Origin: Lachnoclostridium phytofermentans
Lineage (GTDB): Bacteria; Bacillota; Clostridia; Lachnospirales; Lachnospiraceae
Reading direction: 5' to 3'
Length of the DNA: 14,028 bases
NCBI GenBank assembly: GCA_003526525.1
Contig: DPVV01000567.1
Coordinates: 1 to 14,028 of the forward strand
The notes under the pieces were generated by a model. The model had not been told where the DNA came from. It did not search any database and worked only from the letters and a program-made list of their open reading frames with translations. The first letter of the stretch is position 1. Each line of letters begins with the position of its first letter. The translations under genes were made by a program, and so were the position numbers. Shown here one piece after another: positions 1 to 8,187 of the stretch.

Positions 1-3000
1 ATCTTTGGTGCTTCATTCCAGGCTGCTTCGATTGAATGAGTTAAGATACTATCTTCTCCTAATTTGATTGTTTGCTTTACAATCATTTCCGGGGTCACTT
101 GGGAAAGTTCCTCCGGTGTCATCTCTCGAATCACAACATTGTCAAAGATAATATCATGAGGATTGTTTTGGTTCGATGTTATCAAATCTCCCTTGGTTAC
201 ATTTCCAAGTAGAAAATTTAATTTTGTTTTTCCGGATACAGGGGCATCATATCGGAACTTATAATGAGAGGTATTTGCTCCTAATACTGCGGTGGATAAA
301 GGATTGGCACCGTTTTTCACACCAAGCTCTATGGTAAATGGTCTGCGTATCGTGGCACTTGCATCAAATTCTAACACATAAGATTTTCCACCTTCCAATG
401 GAATATTCTCCTGATAAAGCTGTAAATCCCAAGTGTTTCCCTCATGCCATATAAAATGAACCTTTGCATTTTTTTCTGTAGCGTCTATAGTTCCACAGCC
501 ATTTTGAAAATAAGTGCCCCAGCCTTCTGTTCCATTGTCAAAAGAACCATTGACTACGAGATTTCCACTGCTCTCCATTACAGATTGAACTAGAGCATTC
601 GTTGAATCATAACCATCTGCTGTTGCTTGTATGGTATAGGCACCGGCTCTATCAAATAATTCAGATCTTAAAGTAACCGTTTTTGCTGCTTTATTAAGAC
701 TAACAAGATTGCTATCGACAGGAACATTATTGATAGAGAACCTTATATTTGCTGCATTTTCCCATCCGGATTTTTCATAATACCTTAGGATAATATCTTC
801 GGATACCTTTGGCGCGGCTTGAGAGCTAACCAAAAATGCCCCCTGCAATAACGGTTTATTTGTAACATACAACTCCACATCTTTTACATAAAACCTGCAA
901 GTCTCACTAAACGCCCCTAGCAGATACTTAAGTCCAAGGTTTCCTGAAAACCCTGCTGTAAAGTTATAAGTATATTCATGCCATTCCTTTGTGATATCAA
1001 AGCTTGTATCCAGTACACTTGCCCAGTCACCACCCTCACGCTGTATTCTAATAATCGGAGTCTGAGTCTGATCACTTGAGGTTCTCGCCTTAAACTTCAT
1101 TGTGTAATTTAATCCCTTAGCAATATCAACACCTGGGTACATTAGCATCTTATCGTAATTATTTATACACCTGGCACCAACTGCATAGCAAACATTTTCA
1201 CCATTTTCAGACTCTACAGCATAGTCAGTTTGCGATACAGTCCATCCTGCGGTTCCTGCTGAGAAATCTCCATTGCCTACCGGATAAATTTTCACACCTT
1301 CATAACTTACGTTATTGTCAGTCAAGCGCTTCATGGAGATATCATCAAGCGTAATAATATCTGTATTTCCACCTACATAGATTCTTAACTTTGACATCTC
1401 ATCTGAATCAGTTCCCATTGTAAAAGTTAATTCGCATGGGGTCATAGTAGAGCCTATCTCATATTCCTTACTTCCATAGACGATCATGCCATTTTCACTT
1501 AAAAGTTCTAACTTAACCGTACCGGTATGTTCCGATTTTGCATTGAATTTTACCTGATAGATATCATTTTTTAATAGATTTAACCCTACTTGTTCTATAA
1601 AAGAATCTGATAAAGAAACGTTAAAACCCGATAGTGTTAGAGCCCTTTCTAAAGCGTTAACATTACCTGTTGCTCCAACCACTCTCCAAAACTGCATACG
1701 CGTTGCATTTCCCTGATCAAAGGTTCCATTATAAATATGCTCTCCATTTGTAAGTGGTTGCTTTGGGGCATCCTCTGAAACATCTCCAATTAACTCTAAT
1801 ACTTCAACTTTTACATTTTTAATCGATACAGGAATGTTACTAAGTCCCATATTTAACTCTAGCCTTCCTGTAGTGGAGTCTTTGCTCATATCAAAAGTAA
1901 ATTGATGTGCCTTATAAGACGTAGATAATGTGGCACTAACTACATCCGAATAAAGACTGAAATTTATCGGATTTGCTACCTTAATTTCCATCGTACGCAA
2001 GGCATCTGCTTTTGCATCAAATGATACTTTATAACGATATCCCTTTGTTAATGGAAGCTTATGTATCATCTGAACGGAATAAGTCTGGCTTCCCTGTGAT
2101 GATATAGCTATTCTTGCAGAATCGTCTTCCTGTTTTTCTGCAATCGCATCCCCCGAAAAATCAGGCAAACAGACCAAATCCCATCCATTGGTACTATTAT
2201 TCGCATAATCACTTGTCACTTTGTGAATCGAATCAAAGGAACCAGTGATAAGATTAGAACCTATGGCAACTCCCTCCGGAAGAGGATCTGGTAGCACGGC
2301 TGGAGGCAATACATTTTCATCATATGTCTTCCCTTCCAAGTCATAAACTCGCACATAATCTATCTTCATCTGTCTGGTATCCAGTGTAGTATCTAGCTGT
2401 CCGCCATCATAATTTCCACCGACAGCCAAATTAAGCAAAAGATAAAATTCCTGATCAAAAGGTGCTGGATAAGTATAATTTACAGGATTTCCATCTCTTT
2501 TTGAATACCAATCGCTTGTTTCATAATAAAGAATGTCATCCACATACCAACGCATAACGCCCGGTAACCATTCTAAAGCATAGACATGTTCGTCCGTGAT
2601 GCGAAAAGATTCTTCGGTATAGTTATCACCCATGTATTTGTTGTTTGGCCATGATCCGCCATAGTGGAGTGTTCCGCCCACTTGATTCAAAAGTCTTCCC
2701 CTTGCTTCCATAATATCAATTTCACCGGACAGCGCCCAGCTACCATATTTATCGTAAGCCGGCATCATCCAAAAGGCTGGCCAGTATCCTGTTCCTTCTG
2801 GCATAGAAATTTTCGCTTCAAAACGTCCATATTTTTTAGTAAACAAGGCGGGTGTTCCTTGTTCGGATACATCGATGGAACCCTTGGTCCAGATTCTTCC
2901 TGAAGTATAAGAGGCTCCTTGATATTTGCTACTATCTTTATTCTTCTTTGCAGTAATTACTAGCTTACCATCTTCAAAGCTCACATTATTTCCGTCATCG

Positions 3001-3308
3001 GTGTAATACTGTAGTTCACTGTTTCCCCAACCCGCAATTCCATAGGTTGATCCATCACCGACCTGATATCCCCATTTTGTCGTATCAAGTTCTGTTCCAT
3101 TAAACTCATCCTGCCATACCAGCTTCCAAAGGTTATCGTTTGTACCATCATTGGTAACAATAGTATCTCCTATCACAGGAACAGACTCTTCTGGTATTTG
3201 ATCTGATGCCCTTGCTATATTTGGTACAGCAGAACATAATACCATACTTGTACAAAGACAAATTGACAGAATCTTTTTACCAAGGTTACCTTTTGTTTTA
3301 CTCCTCAT
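1..3308 (-). CDS. Secreted multi-domain GH16 beta-glucanase (laminarinase-like) with several CBM4/9-like modules, 3' end outside window
   Basis: At least 1102 residues are encoded and the frame stays open to the window edge, so the C-terminus is missing. The start is fixed by AGGAGGT at 3314-3320, 5 nt before ATG. Residues 1-34 form a signal peptide (KTKGNLGKK, a hydrophobic stretch, then ARA before S35), so the protein is exported. Residues about 60-323 are a GH16 domain. The catalytic motif E196-I-D-I-M-E201 gives the nucleophile (E196) and acid/base (E201), and this pattern with the inserted Met is typical of laminarinases (endo-beta-1,3- or 1,3-1,4-glucanases). Four beta-sandwich modules that look like CBM4/9 follow at about 348-505, 522-663, 677-815 and 914-1062. 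The first, third and fourth begin with an N-G-x-F-D or similar motif. An Ig-like module lies at about 818-910 between the third and fourth. A final segment from about 1065 starts a further unassigned domain. No cohesin, dockerin or SLH signature is visible in the part present. Substrate is inferred from family, not shown. The enzyme is transcribed alone, downstream of a structured leader. Confidence 0.93.
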   Translation of the reverse strand, partial: MRSKTKGNLGKKILSICLCTSMVLCSAVPNIARASDQIPEESVPVIGDTIVTNDGTNDNLWKLVWQDEFNGTELDTTKWGYQVGDGSTYGIAGWGNSELQYYTDDGNNVSFEDGKLVITAKKNKDSSKYQGASYTSGRIWTKGSIDVSEQGTPALFTKKYGRFEAKISMPEGTGYWPAFWMMPAYDKYGSWALSGEIDIMEARGRLLNQVGGTLHYGGSWPNNKYMGDNYTEESFRITDEHVYALEWLPGVMRWYVDDILYYETSDWYSKRDGNPVNYTYPAPFDQEFYLLLNLAVGGNYDGGQLDTTLDTRQMKIDYVRVYDLEGKTYDENVLPPAVLPDPLPEGVAIGSNLITGSFDSIHKVTSDYANNSTNGWDLVCLPDFSGDAIAEKQEDDSARIAISSQGSQTYSVQMIHKLPLTKGYRYKVSFDAKADALRTMEIKVANPINFSLYSDVVSATLSTSYKAHQFTFDMSKDSTTGRLELNMGLSNIPVSIKNVKVEVLELIGDVSEDAPKQPLTNGEHIYNGTFDQGNATRMQFWRVVGATGNVNALERALTLSGFNVSLSDSFIEQVGLNLLKNDIYQVKFNAKSEHTGTVKLELLSENGMIVYGSKEYEIGSTMTPCELTFTMGTDSDEMSKLRIYVGGNTDIITLDDISMKRLTDNNVSYEGVKIYPVGNGDFSAGTAGWTVSQTDYAVESENGENVCYAVGARCINNYDKMLMYPGVDIAKGLNYTMKFKARTSSDQTQTPIIRIQREGGDWASVLDTSFDITKEWHEYTYNFTAGFSGNLGLKYLLGAFSETCRFYVKDVELYVTNKPLLQGAFLVSSQAAPKVSEDIILRYYEKSGWENAANIRFSINNVPVDSNLVSLNKAAKTVTLRSELFDRAGAYTIQATADGYDSTNALVQSVMESSGNLVVNGSFDNGTEGWGTYFQNGCGTIDATEKNAKVHFIWHEGNTWDLQLYQENIPLEGGKSYVLEFDASATIRRPFTIELGVKNGANPLSTAVLGANTSHYKFRYDAPVSGKTKLNFLLGNVTKGDLITSNQNNPHDIIFDNVVIREMTPEELSQVTPEMIVKQTIKLGEDSILTHSIEAAWNEAPK

Positions 3309-3347
3309 AATATACCTCCTTCTTACATATCGCAGTTCCTAAAATTC

Positions 3348-3407
3348 CATGCTATGGTAGACCCCCTTGCGTTTCCTTATAGCATGAAATACAACTGATG
3401 AAATCAG
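3348..3407 (-). promoter_or_regulatory. Two inverted repeats in the GH16 leader
   Basis: Read on the minus strand, the leader between about 3410 and the GH16 ribosome binding site contains a small hairpin CTGAT-TTC-ATCAG (3395-3407). It also has an 8-bp inverted repeat CATGCTAT/ATAGCATG (3379-3386 with 3348-3355) around a 23-nt purine-rich loop. The second stem extends to about 12 bp with one mismatch. These could be RNA folds or protein sites. I do not recognise a known riboswitch class. Confidence 0.4.
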
Positions 3408-3420
3408 CTACTTCCTATAG

Positions 3421-3459
3421 TAAAATACAACCACGCAAGATATCAGTGGTTGTATTTTA
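3421..3459. promoter_or_regulatory. Perfect 14-bp inverted repeat upstream of the GH16 gene, candidate operator or RNA hairpin
   Basis: The arms TAAAATACAACCAC (3421-3434) and GTGGTTGTATTTTA (3446-3459) are exact reverse complements around an 11-nt loop. The 9-mer AAATACAAC in the arms (3423-3431 and, inverted, 3449-3457) occurs a third time at 3387-3395. This looks more like a binding-site array than a terminator, because no U-tract follows on either strand and the glycosylase gene already has a terminator at 3511-3535. A minus-strand TATAAA lies at the outer edge of the repeat, so a regulator bound here might block or activate GH16 transcription. I could not identify a convincing -35/-10 pair. 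Confidence 0.5.
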
Positions 3460-3510
3460 TAGAAGGTACATATTTTTTAGATTGAACACTTTTGGGACAA
3501 AATTCATCAC

Positions 3511-3535
3511 AAAAAAGGGAAGCAAAGCTTCCCTT
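3511..3535 (-). terminator. Rho-independent terminator of the DNA glycosylase gene
   Basis: On the minus strand a 9-bp stem AAGGGAAGC/GCTTCCCTT with a 3-nt loop runs straight into a run of T residues (complement of the A-run at 3511-3516). It lies 45 nt past the glycosylase stop codon and separates that gene from the GH16 unit. Confidence 0.9.
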
Positions 3536-3579
3536 CCATTACATGTATCCATAACTTTTAAAATTGTATCTCTGTAAAC

Positions 3580-4401
3580 CTATTTCTGACAATGCTCACA
3601 AAAGTAAATTGTGCCACCCATATAATTAGCCTTTCTTATTTCCTGTCCGCATTTTGTACATGGGGTTAGATAGGTTTTTCTGCTTAGATAAGTAAGATAC
3701 TTTCCTTCTTCACCAAATATATCTTTTTCAGTATCTCTGCCGCCACCTTCCACCATATCACGAAGAACACTCTTTATCGCAGAGAATAGATTTAATAATT
3801 CTTCTTCCTCTACATTCTTCATCTTCCTCTTTGGATGGATACCTGAAGTAAAAAGAATATCCTGAAGTACTCCATTCCCTAATCCGGGTATTCTTTGTTC
3901 AGTTGCTAGAAATGCTTTAGCGGATAAATTCTCACATTTATCGGTATATAAGGACCTAAAATAAGTATAATCAAATTCCTCCGATAATGGATGAGGTTTA
4001 TCTATTGCTCCCTGATAATAATTATTCTTAAATTCTCCCTCAGTAAATGCCCAAATCCCACCATACATCATGACTGTCACTACTAATGCAGAATCATCTT
4101 CAAATTCTATATATAACTGATGCTTTTTTGGAGCTTTATTCCTATCAGCATAATAGCGTATGGATGTTCCATCTGTAAATACGATTTTACAATCTTCTGC
4201 TTTAATTTCTAACATGCCTCCACATGGTCTTGCCGTTTCTATGGTCTTACCAGATAGAAGTTCATCATAATTTTCTGGATTTCCATGATACCATGCAAAA
4301 GAGTGCGGTGATTGATTTGCTTTAACATAACGAATTACTTTACCTACAAGACTTTCATTTATTTCCTTTGATAATACTATACTTTCCGGTATTTCAAGCA
4401 T
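3580..4401 (-). CDS. Fpg/Nei-family DNA glycosylase homologue lacking the catalytic N-terminal proline
   Basis: The protein has 273 residues, the usual Fpg/Nei length. Family members excise oxidised bases and nick the DNA through a Schiff base formed by the N-terminal Pro. The N-terminus here is M-L-E-I-P-E, aligning with M-P-E-L-P-E of Fpg: the catalytic Glu (E3) is kept but the nucleophilic Pro is Leu. The helix-two-turn-helix segment is clear at about 160-190, with I-P-G-L-G-N176 and D-I-L-F-x-x-G-I-H-P. The C-terminal zinc finger is intact (C248, C251, C268, C271). The loop between the zinc pairs reads Y-M-G-G-T-I-Y-F, without the Arg that normally contacts the flipped nucleotide's phosphate. 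The start is supported by AGGAGGT at 4406-4412, 4 nt before ATG. The gene has its own promoter and terminator. It could be a glycosylase using another nucleophile, as NEIL3 uses Val, or a DNA-binding protein without lyase activity. Family assignment is firm; activity is not. Confidence 0.9.
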   Translation of the reverse strand: MLEIPESIVLSKEINESLVGKVIRYVKANQSPHSFAWYHGNPENYDELLSGKTIETARPCGGMLEIKAEDCKIVFTDGTSIRYYADRNKAPKKHQLYIEFEDDSALVVTVMMYGGIWAFTEGEFKNNYYQGAIDKPHPLSEEFDYTYFRSLYTDKCENLSAKAFLATEQRIPGLGNGVLQDILFTSGIHPKRKMKNVEEEELLNLFSAIKSVLRDMVEGGGRDTEKDIFGEEGKYLTYLSRKTYLTPCTKCGQEIRKANYMGGTIYFCEHCQK

Positions 4402-4454
4402 AAAAACCTCCTCATGTAATGATATGTTCCGCTGGATAGTGCTTTCTAATCAAT

Positions 4455-4483
4455 ATTATAAACTAGTTTACATAATCTGTCAT
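4455..4483 (-). promoter_or_regulatory. Promoter of the Fpg/Nei-like gene
   Basis: On the minus strand, ATGACA (4478-4483) and TATAAT (4455-4460) are separated by exactly 17 nt. This is one mismatch from the sigma-A consensus. It lies about 50 nt upstream of the glycosylase start codon. Confidence 0.8.
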
Positions 4484-4532
4484 TCTCCTTTTTCATTCTA
4501 TAGCTAATACGCCCAGTTTCTCTTATCATTTC

Positions 4533-4724
4533 ATGGATGAAAAATATGATATGAGTTTCATAAGTAAAATTATTGATGCTATCATGCACAGTCAAGTTGT
4601 TTTTCTAAGTTTAGTTAACGAGGAGATTATCTTCTGAAACTTCACACCGCACTGTTCCCTAAATGGGAAGTTGTTACAGGCAATAAAGGCTGTTGTTTAT
4701 CAGCTCAATTTAATTAGCGAGTGA
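4533..4724 (+). pseudogene. Possible gene relic in the gap between glycosylase and operon (weak)
   Basis: The gap 4402-4863 has no gene with a ribosome binding site. One plus-strand frame reads 34 codons from ATG at 4533 (starting MDEKYDMSFISK) to TGA at 4635-4637. It then stays open in the same frame for 28 more codons with a protein-like composition (including LLQAIKAVVYQLNLISE) to TGA at 4722-4724. There is no Shine-Dalgarno sequence before the ATG and I do not recognise the product. It may be a decayed gene fragment or a chance reading. Nothing else is visible in this gap apart from the glycosylase promoter and the terminator. Confidence 0.15.
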
Positions 4725-4760
4725 GCCGATTGTTAACAGGTCGTAGATCAGTATGAAACA

Positions 4761-4800
4761 AAGGCTTACTATGATAAAGTGAATAATCATAGTAAGCCTT
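4761..4800 (-). terminator. Hairpin terminator at the end of the five-gene operon
   Basis: A perfect 15-bp stem (4761-4775 with 4786-4800) encloses a 10-nt loop, 63 nt past the stop codon of the last operon gene. On the minus strand the stem is followed by TTTGTTTC, a modest U-tract. On the plus strand it is followed by TTTCATT, so it may stop transcription in both directions. Confidence 0.75.
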
Positions 4801-4863
4801 TCATTATACCCACGAAAGTAATAGCATTGTTGAAAAAAATTTAAAGGAAAGAAAACTAAAACG

Positions 4864-6603
4864 TTATTGATTATCTGATTTTAAAAATCTCTTTTCCTCT
4901 TCCTTTAAATCTAATCCAAGTGTTCCGCCTGGATTCATATTATACCCAGGATCAAAATAATCCTTAAGAATCTTAAATACTCCATATTCTTTTCTACCAA
5001 GCTGACCTTCTAACCAAGGTGCAAACATTTTACCTATTCCGTGATGATGACTCATCGCTGCACCGGATTTCTGAATTGCATCAAGGATAGTGCTGTGATA
5101 TGCTTTAAACTTTTCAGCATCACTTAACTTGGTAATAAAGATAAAATAAAGGTTTGCTCCCTGTGGGTAGCAATGTGACATATGAGTTGTAACAATGGTG
5201 TTTGGTAATTTGTGGCAAATTTCTCTAACATCCCTATGTACCTGTGCCATATTGGACCAGTTCACAGTACATTCTAATGTATCGGTTGTTATACCAAAGT
5301 CCATTAAAGTATCTCTAAGGTATGGATCATTAAATCGGCCTTTTTCCCAGCTCTTCGTTACAAATGAGGTTAAACTCATGCCGCCATATTTTTTTGCAAT
5401 TCTTTTAATATTCTTCGCTACATTTTTAGAAAATCCTTTTTCTCCATCTGTAAATCCTATAAATAAGCAGCGTTCCATATCCTTATATCCCCTAATATCA
5501 AAGATCTTATGTAAAGGAGTATCATCTACATTGTATAAACGAAGCATTAGATTTGTTTCTTCGGGGTCAGATAATCTAAAAACAGAAGAAAATCCTGACT
5601 CACACTGCATCATTTCTCGAGCTGCCTCCTGCGCTATTTCCCAGTTCTTAAAGATATAAGAAAATCTTTTTCTGTTTTCAGGCATATAGCGAAAGACTTT
5701 TAAAGTTACTTCTGTCAAAACACCAAAAGTTCCCTCCCCACCCATCATAATCTGATTTAAGTTTGGACCGGTAGCTTCCATTGGATAATGACTTGTCTGA
5801 ATCGTTCCAATTGGAGTTGCATATTTTTGTCCCCTTACAATATCAGAGATACAGCCATAATAAGTACTGTTTTGACCAGCACCTCTTGTTACAACCCATC
5901 CACCGACACTACTGTATTCAAAAGACTGTGGAAAATGCCCACAAGTATATGCTCTCTTTGCACCAAACAAGGTAGGAGCTTGATTTAATGCCTTTTCTAA
6001 CTGCGGTCCCGACATACCCGTTTGAACGGTAATCGTTTGATCAATCTCGTTAAAGGAAAGTACTTTGTTATACCTTAGTCTCATATCCAGCGAGATACCA
6101 CCCTTTATTGGTTCCACACCTCTTGTAACACTACTCCCGCCACCATACACATAAAGAGGTATATTATGTTTGGTACTATACGCGACAATCTGTTCAATCT
6201 GCTTTGTTGTATCAGGATAAACAACCACATCTGGTACACAATCAACTCGTCTTTCACGAAGCCTTAATGCATCATAACCGGTCTTTCCATAGGCAACAGC
6301 AAGGCGTGGATAATCATCCGTTGTTACAAATTCGTTTCCAACTATATCCTTTAAAGCTTTGATATGTACTTTATCTAAACCACATGGAATATCTAATTTT
6401 ACTTTCTCCATTCCGATATCACCGGTATATTGTTTGAAATCTTCATCCTTCATCTCAAACTTTTCCTTCATCATCTTATACAATGATTCTTTAGGATATT
6501 TCACAAACTCAGGGTCTCCCCAGCGAAAGATAGATCGATAACTGTTTTTTGGTGCTGCTTCTTTCACCCACTTAGGTTCAAATCCTATATATGGTTTACT
6601 CAT
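4864..6603 (-). CDS. FAD-linked oxidase of the alkylglycerone-phosphate synthase (AGPS) type
   Basis: The protein has 579 residues and belongs to the VAO/PCMH flavoprotein fold. The FAD-binding loop is YGGGSSVTRG (153-162), followed by GHFPQSFEYSSVGGWVVTRGAG-type sequence from G222 and MGGEGTFGVLTE at about 287-298. The C-terminal part has Y486 in ANLYFIF and the triple histidine H519-H521 in SHHHGIGK. From memory, eukaryotic AGPS has the matching pieces TGHEPDSLEFSTVGGW, IRLMD, ACIYFYF and SHHHGVGK. H223, R343, Y486 and the HHH cluster therefore correspond to its reported active-site residues. AGPS swaps the acyl group of acyl-dihydroxyacetone phosphate for a fatty alcohol. Bacterial relatives also include D-lactate and glycolate dehydrogenases, and the true substrate here is unknown. 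There is no signal peptide or membrane segment. The start codon overlaps the kinase stop (ATGA) and is preceded by AAGGAGAG, indicating translational coupling. It is the last gene of the operon. Confidence 0.85.
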   Translation of the reverse strand: MSKPYIGFEPKWVKEAAPKNSYRSIFRWGDPEFVKYPKESLYKMMKEKFEMKDEDFKQYTGDIGMEKVKLDIPCGLDKVHIKALKDIVGNEFVTTDDYPRLAVAYGKTGYDALRLRERRVDCVPDVVVYPDTTKQIEQIVAYSTKHNIPLYVYGGGSSVTRGVEPIKGGISLDMRLRYNKVLSFNEIDQTITVQTGMSGPQLEKALNQAPTLFGAKRAYTCGHFPQSFEYSSVGGWVVTRGAGQNSTYYGCISDIVRGQKYATPIGTIQTSHYPMEATGPNLNQIMMGGEGTFGVLTEVTLKVFRYMPENRKRFSYIFKNWEIAQEAAREMMQCESGFSSVFRLSDPEETNLMLRLYNVDDTPLHKIFDIRGYKDMERCLFIGFTDGEKGFSKNVAKNIKRIAKKYGGMSLTSFVTKSWEKGRFNDPYLRDTLMDFGITTDTLECTVNWSNMAQVHRDVREICHKLPNTIVTTHMSHCYPQGANLYFIFITKLSDAEKFKAYHSTILDAIQKSGAAMSHHHGIGKMFAPWLEGQLGRKEYGVFKILKDYFDPGYNMNPGGTLGLDLKEEEKRFLKSDNQ

Positions 6604-8156
6604 ACGTCTTCTCTCCTTGTCAAATGTTTTATTTTTATATAGAGTGGTGATAATCTTGGATAGATTCGTTTATATACATACTGATACAGTTTTTTATAGA
6701 TGCTATGCTCTTCCATATCTGGCTGAAACGTATCCTTTACATGTACCATATGTGAGATTGCCTCCTTATAGCTTTTAAACTCTCCCATTGCCACAAATCC
6801 CGCTATGGAAGATCCCAGACCAGATGCTTCATGTGTCTGAATACGGATGACTGGAAGGGCAAACATATTGGCAGTAATCTGGCAGATTTCATCGCTTTGA
6901 GACCCACCACCAGCGACATATATTTCTTTTATCTTTTGCCCCGACCGACGCTCCATACTATACATTCCATCCATTAGGGCAAACCCAATTCCTTCTATAA
7001 TAGCCCGATAAAGATGAATTCTCGTATGAACATCTGAAAATCCAATAATCGCCCCTTTGGCATTTGGTGTGACAACTCCTGGTGTCCAAAAAGGCTGTAA
7101 AATTAACCCTTCACACCCTGGCGGTACTTCTCTAAGTCTTTCATTTAGAATCTTCTCCGGATCACAGCCCCGTTCCTGCGCTTCAACACACTCTTTCATG
7201 GCAAATTCACGTTTAAACCAAGAAATTAACCAGTAGCCACGAAAAATCTCAATCTCTGGATTGAACATCCCACGTGGTACCCCAGGATATGCTGGAAGAA
7301 ATCGCTTTGGTTCAAAGTATTTCTTTGTAGCAAACTGTACCGTCGCAGTTGTACCAAAAGACAATGCAGCTTGATCTTCACTAATTACCGATAATCCCAG
7401 CGTTTCACAGCCTTTATCGGAACCAGTTGCAATGAGTGGAAGCCCCTGAGGTATTCCAGATAATTCTTCCATCTGCTTCGTAATCACTCCAATTGTTTCT
7501 TCCGTCTGTACCAGATCACACATCTTTAGTTTTGGAATATCACACATACATCGTTTGGGATTATTTTTTGACTGCCAATTCATTTTTTTATAATCAAAAG
7601 GAATATGTCCAATCATATTGGCAGGACAATCTTTTAACTGGCCTGTCATTTTATAGTTTAAATAGGTTGGTAACATAACAAACTTATGTGTCTTCGCCCA
7701 GATCTCAGGTTCATTCTCCATAATCCAATTTGCAACGGAAACCTTAAATTGCTTATTTAAAGTTGTCTCCATTCCAACTAATTTCATTGCGAATTTGATC
7801 CACCACTTAAACGGTTTTACGTGTTTTGTTTCTCTACTGTCTAACCACAATATAACATCTCGCAAAGGCTCATAATTCTCATCCAGACACACCGATGAAT
7901 CTCGAATGGTAGTCAGTGTTACCCCAATAACATCCTCATAACCATTTAGACTTTTTACTTTTAACTCATTGGATATAGAACATAACGTATCAAAGTAAAA
8001 CTCAGGCTTTTGCTCTGCCCACCCTGGATTCTTGGAATAGTATGGAGTCTCATACTTATGTTGAATCATATGTACTATCTGCCCCTGTTTATTTACGAGC
8101 ATTCCACGCATACTTTGCGTCCCCAAATCAAAGGTTAATATCAACGGATTCTTCAT
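6600..8156 (-). CDS. FGGY-family carbohydrate/polyol kinase
   Basis: The protein has 518 residues, normal for FGGY kinases, which phosphorylate sugars or polyols with ATP. The N-terminal phosphate loop is DLGTQSMRGML (D10), the W-L-D-S-R segment at 104-108 matches the substrate-binding W-x-D-x-R of the family, and MLPTYLNYKMTG at 161-172 matches the first FGGY signature. The catalytic base is D247 in GSDKGCETLG, followed by S267-F-G-T as expected. The C-terminal half has the AGGGSQSDEICQ and EASGLGSSIAG nucleotide-binding segments. It is not a typical glycerol kinase, because GlpK's DQGTTSSR and GDQQAALFG motifs are absent. Candidate substrates by family are pentuloses, erythritol-like polyols or dihydroxyacetone; the sequence does not decide. 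The start is preceded by AAGGAGAGGG. The gene begins 31 nt after the DUF1667 gene and overlaps the AGPS-like gene by 4 nt, so both products probably serve one pathway. Confidence 0.88.
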   Translation of the reverse strand: MKNPLILTFDLGTQSMRGMLVNKQGQIVHMIQHKYETPYYSKNPGWAEQKPEFYFDTLCSISNELKVKSLNGYEDVIGVTLTTIRDSSVCLDENYEPLRDVILWLDSRETKHVKPFKWWIKFAMKLVGMETTLNKQFKVSVANWIMENEPEIWAKTHKFVMLPTYLNYKMTGQLKDCPANMIGHIPFDYKKMNWQSKNNPKRCMCDIPKLKMCDLVQTEETIGVITKQMEELSGIPQGLPLIATGSDKGCETLGLSVISEDQAALSFGTTATVQFATKKYFEPKRFLPAYPGVPRGMFNPEIEIFRGYWLISWFKREFAMKECVEAQERGCDPEKILNERLREVPPGCEGLILQPFWTPGVVTPNAKGAIIGFSDVHTRIHLYRAIIEGIGFALMDGMYSMERRSGQKIKEIYVAGGGSQSDEICQITANMFALPVIRIQTHEASGLGSSIAGFVAMGEFKSYKEAISHMVHVKDTFQPDMEEHSIYKKLYQYVYKRIYPRLSPLYIKIKHLTRREDV

Positions 8157-8187
8157 CTTTACCCTCTCCTTGATTGAATTCCTATTA

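Noticed and set aside
3421..3459. Perfect inverted repeat considered as a terminator
   Set aside because: The stem is AT-rich at its base, no U-run follows on either strand, and a better terminator already exists at 3511-3535.
5195..5659. Plus-strand open frame of 154 codons inside the AGPS-like gene
   Set aside because: It is antisense to well-conserved flavoprotein sequence and has no start signals or recognisable motif.
6600..8156. FGGY kinase considered as glycerol kinase GlpK
   Set aside because: The GlpK-specific motifs DQGTTSSR and GDQQAALFG are replaced by DLGTQSMRG and GSDKGCETLG, so only the broader family can be claimed.
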